From Sphingobacteriaceae bacterium (GTDB lineage Bacteria; Bacteroidota; Bacteroidia; B-17B0; Aurantibacillaceae), in the NCBI GenBank assembly GCA_947453445.1, contig CANGGP010000002.1, positions 1 to 64,000 of the forward strand: a stretch of DNA of 64,000 bases, read 5' to 3'. Under the pieces are notes generated by a model. That model did not search any database. It saw only the letters and a program-made list of their open reading frames with translations, and was not told the DNA's origin. Below are positions 17,218-25,671 of this stretch, one piece after another. How positions within the stretch are numbered: position 1 is the stretch's first letter; every line of letters begins with the position of its first letter. Both the position numbers and the translations under genes were made by a program.

Positions 17218-19566
17218 TTATTTCTTAATGAAGAAGAAAGTTCCGCCTTCATCTTCAAGATCTTTAATCTTACCAAATTTAGGCGCTTGATTTCCTGCTG
17301 CTGCTACCGCGGCAGTTACCTTTTTTACAATCTTTTCAATTGGTAAACAAGGCTCTACATTAGTGTTTAACGCTGATACAAACGATTTGGTAAATTGCGA
17401 ATTGTCAGATGCCAATTCAAATCCCGCTGAAGTAAATACTTGCGATGATTTGGCTTTGGTTAATTCGAAATTATCACATTTTTGACCATCAGCGCCGCCT
17501 CTCATGGCCATTAAGAATGTTGCACCCGATTCACATGCATCTGTAATCACCAATGTGTGCACCAATTTACCGGCATACGATTGCATGGCAGCTTTCAGGT
17601 TGTTGATACCAAAATAACTAAACTCATCATCCGGTTTTCCGTCAGATGGCACCCAATAACCGGTTGGACTTACGTATTTACCGTGACCGGCATACCAAAT
17701 TACCAAGGAATTAATGTTATTGTTCTTTACGTAATCGCGCAATTTAATTGAGAAAAATTTATCCATGGCCAATTTAGTCATGTCTTTTTCATGAACAATT
17801 TGAGTGATTTTATAATTGGCCAAAGCTGCTTTCATGGCTAGTACGTCTTTTGCAGGACCTTCGAGGCTTGGGAAGTTCACATATTTACTGTTTTCAATAA
17901 ATATCACCCAGGTGTTACCCATTGGATTATCTAATCCGGCCATGGCTCCACTGCGGTTCAAATTATAAGTGGTTACTGTTTCATTTCCATAAATATCACG
18001 CACCATCATTTTTAATTTGTCCTTATCGGTAATGTTAATTTGCGCCGAAAATTCAGGATTAATGCTCGATGGACTGAAAGAGGCGTTAATACCGTCAATC
18101 ACAATGGCTTCAATTAAACTGGCATCTTTAATCTTTCCTTGAATGTAAAGGTTGTTGCCGGCAATGTCGATCGACATTTCATTTTCAAAAGAAGTATAAG
18201 GCGTTTCGATGGCGATAATTGGTTTATCACTTTCTGTTCTTTCAATGGCATATTTTGATGCGCATGTGTTGTTGTAATTGTCGGTAGCATAAATGGTGAT
18301 GTCGTTTAATTTAGAGCCATCACTCACTTTTAAAATAAACTCAGGATTTAAGGAATCGCTTGAGAATATAACTTTTCCGACACTTGCTGTAATTTGAATG
18401 ATTTGGCTATTGTCTTTCACGCGGCCCCTGATGATAAAGTCTTTTTTATCGGCCGCCACTTTAATACCATTTTTTTCTGTTTTAGCCGAAAGGATTTCAA
18501 CTTCAGGCTTCACCGTTTCGCGATTTAATTCATACGCTTTTGATTTGGCTTGTTTAATCATGGCTTGCACGGCAGGTGTGTTGCCGGCTATTTGCAATAC
18601 TTTGTTATAATCTGCAATGGCTGTGCGCACATCGCGGGTTTGCTCGTAGCAACTTGCTCTTTTTAAATAAGCCTCAACGTTTTTAGGACTGTTTTTAATT
18701 GCTTGAGAATAATCGGCATTTGCATTTTGAAATTCACCCAAGGCTTCGAAGTAAGAACCTCTTTGAATAAGTGCTTTGTTATTGGTAGGCGTTGCCATGA
18801 TTACTTTTGAAATATCTTCAATGGCAGCTTGAAAACTGTTTTTGCCGGCATTGTAAACGCTTCTTGCAAACAAGGCATCACTATTAAACGGATCTTTGCC
18901 TAAAATGTAATCGATGTTGTTTTTTGCTTCATCCAATTTGCCCAATTTTAAATCGGTGTAGGCTAAAGCAATGTAAGCAGGCATAAATTTCGAATCGTGT
19001 TCTTTGGCGTTGCGATAATATTTTTCAGCTTCTTCAGGATGGTTTAAACTATCATGAAATACGGCATGACGGTAATAATTGTTTGCGTTGATTTTTACGT
19101 CCAATGCCAATTGGGTGTAGTTTAATCCTGTTGCAAAATCTTTAAGTTTGGTTAATACTGTAATTTCAGCTTCAATGGCTTCAACGTAAGTGCGGTCAAT
19201 TTCTAAAGCCATGCGAAGCATATGATCGGCTTCACTGAGTTTATTAGCCTCGGCCAATGCACTACCTACTTTGGTTAACAATTGCTTGTCCTTGTCATTA
19301 ATCATGATGGCCTTGTTATAATCGGCCATGGCCAAATCAAATTTATTTAATTTTTGATTACAATATCCACGCGAAGCATAGGCTTTGTAATAATTGGCAT
19401 CGGCTTCAATGGCTTTATTATAATTTTCAATGGCTTCAGCGTAGTTTTGTGTTTTTTCTAACTTTTCTCCCGCCTCCCATAATTTCTTTGCCGATTGCGC
19501 GAAATGGCTGAACGGCAAAACGCAGAATATAAAAACTGCTATTATAGAGAAATTAAAATTTTTCAT
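17218..19566 (-). CDS. Exported TPR protein with C-terminal caspase-like (peptidase C14) domain
   Basis: The 782-residue protein has a signal peptide (FSIIAVFIFCVLPFSHFAQ) and about nine TPR repeats at about residues 28-335 (AIENYNKAIEADANYYKAYASRGYC and so on). Two similar beta-sandwich repeats span about 350-545 (DFIIRGRVKDNSQI..., LYIQGKIKDASLI...), and a caspase-like p20 domain covers about 551-770. The catalytic pair is visible as His628 in WYAGHGKY and Cys678 in VITDACESG, in the normal spacing. Caspase-like bacterial proteases cut after basic or acidic residues, but the P1 preference cannot be read here. It heads a two-gene operon with the propeller-phosphatase, suggesting a shared stress or signalling pathway. 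The signal peptide implies periplasmic action. Confidence 0.88.
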   Translation of the reverse strand: MKNFNFSIIAVFIFCVLPFSHFAQSAKKLWEAGEKLEKTQNYAEAIENYNKAIEADANYYKAYASRGYCNQKLNKFDLAMADYNKAIMINDKDKQLLTKVGSALAEANKLSEADHMLRMALEIDRTYVEAIEAEITVLTKLKDFATGLNYTQLALDVKINANNYYRHAVFHDSLNHPEEAEKYYRNAKEHDSKFMPAYIALAYTDLKLGKLDEAKNNIDYILGKDPFNSDALFARSVYNAGKNSFQAAIEDISKVIMATPTNNKALIQRGSYFEALGEFQNANADYSQAIKNSPKNVEAYLKRASCYEQTRDVRTAIADYNKVLQIAGNTPAVQAMIKQAKSKAYELNRETVKPEVEILSAKTEKNGIKVAADKKDFIIRGRVKDNSQIIQITASVGKVIFSSDSLNPEFILKVSDGSKLNDITIYATDNYNNTCASKYAIERTESDKPIIAIETPYTSFENEMSIDIAGNNLYIQGKIKDASLIEAIVIDGINASFSPSSINPEFSAQINITDKDKLKMMVRDIYGNETVTTYNLNRSGAMAGLDNPMGNTWVIFIENSKYVNFPSLEGPAKDVLAMKAALANYKITQIVHEKDMTKLAMDKFFSIKLRDYVKNNNINSLVIWYAGHGKYVSPTGYWVPSDGKPDDEFSYFGINNLKAAMQSYAGKLVHTLVITDACESGATFLMAMRGGADGQKCDNFELTKAKSSQVFTSAGFELASDNSQFTKSFVSALNTNVEPCLPIEKIVKKVTAAVAAAGNQAPKFGKIKDLEDEGGTFFFIKK

Positions 19567-19697
19567 AGTTTAAATTTTGATACTACTAAATTACACAATT
19601 ATTCGTTTGTACAGCTTAAAAAACCAATTAATTTGTGCGCATAAAATCTGTTTAAAGCCACGTTAATTCTCTTATTCGAAATTATTTTACCGGAAGT

Positions 19698-19728
19698 TTT
19701 GAGAAATAAAATTAATTGAATAGCTTTA
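19698..19728 (+). promoter_or_regulatory. Promoter of the M43 metalloprotease gene
   Basis: TTTG at 19698-19701 is followed after exactly 19 bases by TAGCTTTA (19721-19728), one mismatch from TAnnTTTG. This fits the Bacteroidota sigma-ABfr consensus and leaves a leader of roughly 15 bases before the ATG at 19748. Confidence 0.6.
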
Positions 19729-19747
19729 TTACTTACACTTTTTTGCA

Positions 19748-21658
19748 ATGAAAAAATTTCTACTCATTTTTTTGAATTTTTCTTTTCTTTTTGCTTCCAC
19801 TTTGCTGCAAGCACAAATGGGTCAAATAGACGGCCACCAAAATTTATGCGGCAGTCCTGTTCCTGACCTGGCTTGGGAAGCCCAGCTACAAGCGCTCATA
19901 AGCCAAAATAAAGTATCGCAATCCGGTCAAAAGCAGCAAAGTTTGTATACCATACCGGTGATTATTCACGTGATACATGGAGGCCAAGCCGTTGGCACCT
20001 ATCCTAATTTGTCGAACGGACAGTTGGTTTCACAAATTCAAACTTTAAACAATGATTATGGCGGAATTGGATACAATTCGGGTATTTATCCCCTCAACGC
20101 ATTCAGTGCCTATGCCATGAGCCAAGCCTTACCCAGCAATAATCTTGATCAAATTAACCGTGTAAAAATCGCGAATTGTGGTGTGCAATTTTGTTTGGCC
20201 ACCAAAGATACCAATGGCAATGCTTTGCCTGAACCGGGCATCGACCGCATCAATTATGTTACCCGTAATTGGAACAACCCGGGCACCATTAGCGGCCTCA
20301 CCACTTTTCAAAATTACGTGAACAGCACCATCAAACCCCAAACCATTTGGAACGTTTCGAAATACTTAAATATTTGGGTTACCGACGAAAACATTGCTTC
20401 GAATGGATTGCTGGGTTATGCCACTTTTCCGGTACTTAGTAATTTAACCGGTTTGGGTGGTAATTTGGTCAGTTATGCCGGCACAAATATTTCTGATGGT
20501 TTATGGTGTTACGCAAAAGCTTTCGGTTCCTCCATTATTTATCCTGCAGGCACCTATTACCAAAACTATACTTTTGGCAGAACAAGTACACACGAAATCG
20601 GCCATTGGCTTGGTTTACGCCATATTTGGGGTGATGCCAACTGCGCCACCGATTATTGTGATGACACCCCGCCGGCCAAAACCAGTAATTTTAATTCCAT
20701 TTTCGCCTACCCTTACCATTCAGGCACTTGCACCGGTAATAGTCCCGACGGTGAAATGGTGATGAATTTTATGGATTACACCAACGACAATGCCAAATAC
20801 ATGTTCACTACCGATCAAGCTACCCGTATGCAAACCGCCATGCAAAACAGTCCTTACCGTAAATTTTTAGGCAGCCATAATTTATGCTCGGTTGCCGATA
20901 TTGCTGCCATCGCCAATTTTACAAGTGTAAGTAATGTTTGCGTTGGCGCTTCCTTAAATTTGGTGAATCAAAGTTTGGGTGTACCTGTGCCATCCTTCAC
21001 TTGGTCGTCGAACGCTGCTGCTGTATTTAATCCGAATAATTCTTTGGCATACACCGTTACCTTTCCTACGGCCGGTATTTTCACCATCTCTCTAGCTGCT
21101 TATAACGGTACTTTAAGTACTGTGACAAAAACTGTAAATGTTTTAGCTGCACCTTCCCTTACATTAAATCCTTCACGCACCAATTTTTGTTTGGGTGAAA
21201 ACGTGACCCTTGACATGCAAGGCGCTAATACTTATTACTGGCAACCGGATTCTTTACTCACCAGTTATATTTCTTTACCATCTGATCATCCGGCCGAATA
21301 TTCATACACTTGCGTAGCCACGGGTGCCGGTGCCTGCAAAACCACCACCGTACTGAATATCACCATAAGAGATTGCACCGGATTATTGGATGCAAATGCC
21401 TTAGACAATCGTTTTGATATTTATCCCAACCCAAGCAATGGTTTAATTACTGTGCAATCAAAACAAAATTTTAACGAGGCATACGACATCGATATTTATG
21501 ATCCTTTGGGGAAATTAGTCATGAAACAAAGTGTTGCTAAAAACGCTTCCGCCAAACCAATCACAATCGATGTGTCGGCGCTCAACAAAGGCATTTACCT
21601 GATGCGATTTAAAGATGCAAGCGGTAAATTAGGACACAAAACAATAGCCATCGAATGA
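19748..21658 (+). CDS. Secreted M43 (pappalysin/cytophagalysin) zinc metalloprotease with PKD and T9SS sorting domain
   Basis: The 636-residue protein begins with a signal peptide (FLLIFLNFSFLFASTLLQAQ). The zinc site is STHEIGHWLGLRHIWGD, giving HExxHxxGxxH with the first His at about residue 282. A Met-turn MNFMDYTND lies downstream, as in metzincins of family M43. A PKD-like domain follows (FTSVSNVCVGASLNLVNQS...TVTFPTAGIFTISLAAYN), then a second Ig-like stretch. A type A T9SS domain ends the protein (FDIYPNPSNGLITVQS...IYDPLGKLVM...LNKGIYLMRFKDASGKLGHKTIAIE). It should be released or anchored on the cell surface and degrade extracellular protein. Its stop overlaps the next ATG as ATGA. 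Confidence 0.92.
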   Translation: MKKFLLIFLNFSFLFASTLLQAQMGQIDGHQNLCGSPVPDLAWEAQLQALISQNKVSQSGQKQQSLYTIPVIIHVIHGGQAVGTYPNLSNGQLVSQIQTLNNDYGGIGYNSGIYPLNAFSAYAMSQALPSNNLDQINRVKIANCGVQFCLATKDTNGNALPEPGIDRINYVTRNWNNPGTISGLTTFQNYVNSTIKPQTIWNVSKYLNIWVTDENIASNGLLGYATFPVLSNLTGLGGNLVSYAGTNISDGLWCYAKAFGSSIIYPAGTYYQNYTFGRTSTHEIGHWLGLRHIWGDANCATDYCDDTPPAKTSNFNSIFAYPYHSGTCTGNSPDGEMVMNFMDYTNDNAKYMFTTDQATRMQTAMQNSPYRKFLGSHNLCSVADIAAIANFTSVSNVCVGASLNLVNQSLGVPVPSFTWSSNAAAVFNPNNSLAYTVTFPTAGIFTISLAAYNGTLSTVTKTVNVLAAPSLTLNPSRTNFCLGENVTLDMQGANTYYWQPDSLLTSYISLPSDHPAEYSYTCVATGAGACKTTTVLNITIRDCTGLLDANALDNRFDIYPNPSNGLITVQSKQNFNEAYDIDIYDPLGKLVMKQSVAKNASAKPITIDVSALNKGIYLMRFKDASGKLGHKTIAIE

Positions 21659-22026
21659 AAATAAAATCAATCGTTATAGGATTTTTTTTATTGTGTTTTT
21701 TATGGTCTTGTTTAGGCAAGGCGCCAATTGTTTGCACCCAAGAAGCCAAGGCCGGCTTAAACATCATTGTGAAGGATGCTCAAAGTAATTTGTATTTATC
21801 TGATAGTCTAAAGATTATTGCCAGTAGTGGCACTTATACCGAAAGTTTAGAGAATTTTCCGGGCAACCCGCCAACTTTTTCGGGTGCTATTGAAAGAGAA
21901 GGTACATACACGGTTAGCATTACTCGCCCGCGTTACCAACCATTTGTTACCGCAGCAATTGTGGTTGCCAAAGATCAGTGCCACGTGATTCCGCAAACAC
22001 AAACTGTTGCTTTAATTCCAAAGTAA
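21655..22026 (+). CDS. Small lipoprotein, carboxypeptidase-regulatory-like fold
   Basis: The 123-residue product has a lipoprotein signal ending in CFLWSC (acylated Cys near residue 19). The mature part resembles a transthyretin/CarboxypepD-reg-like beta-sandwich (GLNIIVKDAQSN...GTYTVSITRPRYQPFVTAAIVV). A further Cys pair (CTQ and DQC) could form a disulfide. The ATGA overlap with the M43 protease gene implies coupled translation, so it may hold, inhibit or localise that protease in the envelope, but that is inference. No enzyme motif is visible. Confidence 0.75.
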   Translation: MKIKSIVIGFFLLCFLWSCLGKAPIVCTQEAKAGLNIIVKDAQSNLYLSDSLKIIASSGTYTESLENFPGNPPTFSGAIEREGTYTVSITRPRYQPFVTAAIVVAKDQCHVIPQTQTVALIPK

Positions 22027-22491
22027 AGCTACTTAGTAGACCCTCAAAAAGTCCTTTATTTTTTTGGCGCCTTAACACGCTTTCCGCTTCAAGCCTGTTT
22101 GTTCTTTGCCATGTTTGTAAGGCTCCGGTGGCTTCTTTCAGTCGCCTCCTCGCCTAACAAACATTTTGCAAATAACTTCACAGGGCTTTCAGCTACTGCC
22201 GCTATCGGCACGCGGGCGCTCATTGTATTTTAACAGCAGTTTTTTTAGGATATTGTATCTTCATTTTATAATTCAAATCTGCCGGATTTTTAAAGCTTGA
22301 TTAAAAATTCAAGCAATTTAAATATCCTATTTTTTCATTATCGATTCTTTATTAACAAGGCTTTCAGAGTATTTGAGAGTGGACTACTTAAACAAGCATT
22401 TGATTGTTGATGAAAACAACGTTTTAGGTCATTTTAAGTCAAGTAGAATTTACAATTCAAGGATTTCTTCATTCCCTCATTTTTTATTTTT
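22027..22491. other. Noncoding region bounded by imperfect inverted repeats
   Basis: No ORF fits this 465-base stretch. Near its left edge acttagtagaccctcaaaaa (22031-22050), and near its right edge tatttgagagtggactacttaa (22371-22392), are imperfect inverted copies, sharing AGTAGnCC and CTCAAA. The interior has a stretch of higher GC (ggcgccttaacacgctttccgc...). It may be a decayed mobile or palindromic element. No transposase remnant is seen. Confidence 0.35.
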
Positions 22492-22499
22492 TATCTTTG
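22492..22499 (+). promoter_or_regulatory. -7 box TATCTTTG before the radical SAM gene
   Basis: TATCTTTG matches TAnnTTTG and lies 12 bases before the ATG at 22512. It also overlaps the TTG the ORF track used as a start, which argues for the downstream ATG. No clear -33 is seen. Confidence 0.5.
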
Positions 22500-22511
22500 G
22501 CTGAAGCAACA

Positions 22512-24173
22512 ATGAAATATCTCCTTAGTACACTCAACGCAAAATATATTCATAGCAATCTTGCAATTCGTTTGCTTTATGAGCTCAACCAAAGTCACAA
22601 TGGATTGGCTTGGAAAGAATTTACCATCAAAGAAAATCAAGATGAGGTGGCAGACTATTGCAAAGATTTTGATGTGGTGGCCTTTAGCTGTTATATATGG
22701 AACATCACCCAAACACTTGCAGTGGCAAAAAAAATCAAGGCACTGAACAGCCACACCAAAATTTTGTTAGGCGGTCCTGAGGTAAGTTACGAGTACGATG
22801 ATATTATTTGTTTGCCGGAAGTGGATTACATTATTATTGGGGAAGGTGAAATTCCTTTCGCTGAATTTTTAAAATCATTTCCCGAAGTGCAAGCGGTTCC
22901 CGCTTTGGTGCATAAAGTGAATGGAGAAATAAAGGTTAACCCAATGCCGGCCATGTTTAATGTGGCTTTGTACGAGGGCCGCATGCCTTATCAATTCGAT
23001 GAACCGGAAGCACTCAATAACAAAGTGCTTTACCTCGAAACATCCAGGGGCTGCCCCTACAAATGTGAATTTTGTTTGGCCAGTTTAGACAATAAAGTGC
23101 GCTACCTGCCCATGAGCACCATCAAAAACACTTTGTTGCATTTGATGCAACATGGCAAGGTGATAAAATTTTTAGACCGCACTTTTAATGTGAAGCGCGA
23201 TTTTACATTGGAGATTTTTCAATTTATTTTAGACCATCATCAACCCGGCAATGTTTTTCAGTTTGAAATCACGGCCGATATTTTGCACCCCGACATTATT
23301 TGCTTTATTCACGAAAAAGTGCCAAAAGGATTGTTTCGCTTTGAAATTGGCATACAGACGGTGAATCAAAAAGCCAATTTGGAAGTGAGTCGCAAACAAA
23401 ATTTTGAAAAAACAAAAAAGATCATTCTTGATTTGTCTTACAAAATTGAAATGCACCTCGATTTGATTGTGGGTTTACCACTGGATTATTGGGATGACAT
23501 CCGATTTAGTTTTAACGAAGTATTTCATTTATTTGCCCCCGAAATGCAATTGGGCTTTTTAAAATTTTTAAAAGGTACCACCATGCGCAATAAACCTGAG
23601 CATGGTTTTGTGTTTGATCCAATGCCCCCTTATCAATTGATTGAAAGCAAGTATTTGTCGAAGGAGCAATTGGGAAAAATAGTACAATTGGAACATGCCC
23701 TTGAAATTTATTGGAACAGCGGCAAGGCCATCAACACCATGAAATACGTGGCGCTGCGTTATGATGCCTTTGATTTTTTGTTGGGATTGGGCATTTATTT
23801 CGGCACGCAAAAACCGTATCACAAGTATTCATTGAATGATGTTTTTCAAATTGTGCAAGACTATGCGAAACAGAAATATCCTGACGATATTATTCTTCAA
23901 GAATTAATTGGCATTGATTATTACCTGCATTTTAAAGTAAAGCCGCAGATTTTATTTTTGCAAGAATTGAATAAAGCCGAACGCAACGAATTGATTGCGC
24001 TGCATCAATTAAACCACCACCAATTTCGCTTTGCCATGTTGCCCATCCACTTTGATTTTCATGTTTTTCAAAAGGCAATGGACATTGTGGCTTACGAGCA
24101 AGTTTTAATGATTCAATACAATGGTATACAAAAAGCAAAAGTGGTAGAAACAAAAATTCAATTCATCAATTAA
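22512..24173 (+). CDS. B12-binding domain-containing radical SAM protein (DUF4080 type)
   Basis: From ATG 22512 the protein has 553 residues. The N-terminal about 140 residues form a B12-binding-like Rossmann domain (DVVAFSCYIWNITQTLAVAKKIK, ILLGGPEVSYEYDD, YIIIGEGEIPFAEFL). The radical SAM domain follows with TSRGCPYKCEFC, placing the [4Fe-4S] ligands at Cys181, Cys185 and Cys188, and then IKFLDRTFNVKRDF and FEIGIQTVNQKANLEVSR. A C-terminal DUF4080-like region is present (ALRYDAFDFLLGLGIYFG). The classical DxHxxG cobalamin motif is not obvious, so cobalamin may not bind. Substrate is unknown. The gene precedes the DUF1801/YdeI gene by five bases. Confidence 0.85.
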   Translation: MKYLLSTLNAKYIHSNLAIRLLYELNQSHNGLAWKEFTIKENQDEVADYCKDFDVVAFSCYIWNITQTLAVAKKIKALNSHTKILLGGPEVSYEYDDIICLPEVDYIIIGEGEIPFAEFLKSFPEVQAVPALVHKVNGEIKVNPMPAMFNVALYEGRMPYQFDEPEALNNKVLYLETSRGCPYKCEFCLASLDNKVRYLPMSTIKNTLLHLMQHGKVIKFLDRTFNVKRDFTLEIFQFILDHHQPGNVFQFEITADILHPDIICFIHEKVPKGLFRFEIGIQTVNQKANLEVSRKQNFEKTKKIILDLSYKIEMHLDLIVGLPLDYWDDIRFSFNEVFHLFAPEMQLGFLKFLKGTTMRNKPEHGFVFDPMPPYQLIESKYLSKEQLGKIVQLEHALEIYWNSGKAINTMKYVALRYDAFDFLLGLGIYFGTQKPYHKYSLNDVFQIVQDYAKQKYPDDIILQELIGIDYYLHFKVKPQILFLQELNKAERNELIALHQLNHHQFRFAMLPIHFDFHVFQKAMDIVAYEQVLMIQYNGIQKAKVVETKIQFIN

Positions 24174-24178
24174 AGGTC

Positions 24179-24793
24179 ATGAAAAACACCTCGCAACCAA
24201 TTGATCAGTATATCAATCAATCAGCCGATTTTGCGAAACCCATTCTTCAACACTTTCGCCAATTGGTGCATGACGTTTGTCCGGATGTTGAAGAAAAAAT
24301 AAAATGGGGCTTTCCGCATTTTGATTACAAAAACGAAATGATGTGCAGCATGGTATCATTTAAAAAGCACTGCGCCATTACTTTTTGGAAAGCTGCTTTG
24401 ATGCAAAAGCGAGATGCTCTGGTGGCCAAGGCCAAATCGGAAGAAGCCATGGGTCATTTGGGCAAGATCAGTGCCAAAAGCGATTTGCCAAAAGATGCAG
24501 TGTTGAAGGCCTATATTAAAGATGCCATGCGCTTAAATGATGCCGGCATAAAATTACCGGCGCGTAAAAAAAATGCTGTTACAAATGCAATCAGCATACC
24601 CGATTATTTTGAAGCAGCGTTGAAGAAAAATAAAAAAGCGGGGCAATCATTTGCCAAATTTCCGCCGAGTCATCAAAACGAATACATTCGTTGGATCACT
24701 GAAGCTAAAACTGAAGCCACACGCCAAAAACGCATGGATACAGCCATTGAATGGATAGCGGAGGGGAAGGATCGGAATTGGAAATACCGGTAG
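24179..24793 (+). CDS. DUF1801 / YdeI-OmdA family protein
   Basis: The 204-residue protein has an N-terminal DUF1801 domain (YINQSADFAKPILQHFRQLVHDVCPDVEEKIKWGFPHFDYKNEMMCSMVSFKKHCAITFW), a small YdhG-like fold. The C-terminal YdeI/OmdA helical domain (IPDYFEAALKKNKKAGQSFAKFPPSHQNEYIRWITEAKTEATRQKRMDTAIEWIAEGKDRNWKY) is related to bacteriocin-protection proteins. It begins five bases after the radical SAM gene and is likely co-transcribed. The family is linked to resistance to cationic peptides in some bacteria, but this is unproven here. Confidence 0.85.
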   Translation: MKNTSQPIDQYINQSADFAKPILQHFRQLVHDVCPDVEEKIKWGFPHFDYKNEMMCSMVSFKKHCAITFWKAALMQKRDALVAKAKSEEAMGHLGKISAKSDLPKDAVLKAYIKDAMRLNDAGIKLPARKKNAVTNAISIPDYFEAALKKNKKAGQSFAKFPPSHQNEYIRWITEAKTEATRQKRMDTAIEWIAEGKDRNWKYR

Positions 24794-24822
24794 ATTTCTT
24801 TGAATTGCATTAACCACTCAGA

Positions 24823-24901
24823 ATCTGCAATCTGGGCTTCGACGAGCTCAGTCACCATTAATCTGAAATCTGCAACCTGGGCTTCGACGAGCTCAGCCAC
24901 C
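24823..24901. repeat. Two direct copies of a 34-base repeat (45-base period)
   Basis: 24823-24856 and 24868-24901 read atctgcaa[tc]ctgggcttcgacgagctcag[tc]cacc, with two differences. The core cttcgacgagctcag is a kind of dispersed intergenic repeat seen in many environmental genomes. A third start (atctgcaac) at about 24905 is cut short. On the minus strand it gives a spurious repetitive ORF. Confidence 0.7.
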
Positions 24902-24923
24902 GGTCATCTGCAACTTATCCCCC

Positions 24924-25442
24924 TCACGGCGGCATTGGTCCTGTATAAGTTAAACAAGGCATGTCGCCCGATATAAAACAGCGCTGCTGAAAATGAAATT
25001 GTAAATCTTCAATGTTTTTATCTTTTATTTCTAGGTTCAAATAGGGTTTTTGCCACCATTGTTGTACACAGGTTTTGTCGTACGTGATGTTCGTTAATTT
25101 CGACAAGGCCTTAAAATCAATGGGCTTTAATTGTTCAGCTAGCAGCAAAACATAATTGCCGGGCGGCAAATGAAATGAAAAATGGCCGCTCGAATCAAGC
25201 ACAATTTTCATGAGTATTTTTTGTTTGGCATCGTTGCTTTTTCCTTTTTTCACATAAAAAATTTTCCCTGCATATGGCTTGCTTTTCGTTAGTTCATTTA
25301 ACATCTCCTCACTTGGTCGCATACCGCCGCAATAAGCACTGCTTTGGGTGACCTTGCCTGAAACTGTATATTCCTTTATATTTTGTTTCTGCCCCAACAA
25401 GGCAAAATGTATCAAGAAAATAAAAACGCTTAAATGTTTCAT
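24924..25442 (-). CDS. Small exported protein with carboxypeptidase-regulatory-like fold
   Basis: The 172-residue protein starts with a signal peptide (MKHLSVFIFLIHFALLGQ). The mature part contains YTVSGKVTQSSAYCGGMRPSEEM and VLDSSGHFSFHLPPGNYVLLL, the pattern of a CarboxypepD_reg/transthyretin-like beta-sandwich. The end is Cys-rich and proline-terminated (QRCFISGDMPCLTYTGPMPP). Proteins with the CGGxRP...KxxxVKKG layout recur in Bacteroidota as exported proteins of unknown role. Upstream on the minus strand lies the MITE-like element, which would separate the gene from any distal promoter. Confidence 0.75.
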   Translation of the reverse strand: MKHLSVFIFLIHFALLGQKQNIKEYTVSGKVTQSSAYCGGMRPSEEMLNELTKSKPYAGKIFYVKKGKSNDAKQKILMKIVLDSSGHFSFHLPPGNYVLLLAEQLKPIDFKALSKLTNITYDKTCVQQWWQKPYLNLEIKDKNIEDLQFHFQQRCFISGDMPCLTYTGPMPP

Positions 25443-25450
25443 TGTGACTC

Positions 25451-25613
25451 AGAGCCTGTTTAAATTTTATCTAATTATTTTGTTATACGTTTTTTTGGCT
25501 GCAACTTCGTTAATTTTTTCGCCGAATATACCCGATTTCGACTGCAAAAATTGCCTCGTTTCGCCTAAAAAAACGTTATAACAAATCTAAAATATAAAAC
25601 TTAAACAGGCTCT
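25451..25613. mobile_element. MITE-like element with long terminal inverted repeats
   Basis: agagcctgtttaaattttat (25451-25470) is the inverted copy of 25594-25613 with one mismatch. The inverted similarity continues inward through ttgttatacgttttttt versus aaaaaaacgttataacaa, giving arms of about 48 bases in a 163-base element. It encodes no transposase and I see no clear target-site duplication. It lies between divergently oriented small genes. ORF 25348-25581 of the track runs into it and is not a gene. Confidence 0.75.
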
Positions 25614-25660
25614 CAAATTAAAAATTTTGTTATCGTCGATAAATCTAATGCTTATTCAAG

Positions 25661-25668
25661 TATATTTG
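25661..25668 (+). promoter_or_regulatory. -7 box TATATTTG before lipoprotein gene
   Basis: TATATTTG ends three bases before the ATG at 25672, which is the start that gives a proper lipoprotein signal. No -33 is evident at normal spacing. Confidence 0.5.
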
Positions 25669-25671
25669 ATT

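Noticed and set aside
17202-17276. Longer N-terminus for the propeller-phosphatase
   Set aside because: The 25 extra codons overlap the caspase-like gene and precede a proper signal peptide that starts at 17201.
24673-24900. Minus-strand ORF of 75 residues with repeated ELVEAQ
   Set aside because: It is produced by the dispersed cttcgacgagctcag repeat and has no gene-like features.
25348-25581. Plus-strand 77-residue ORF
   Set aside because: It starts antisense to the small exported protein gene and runs through the MITE-like element.
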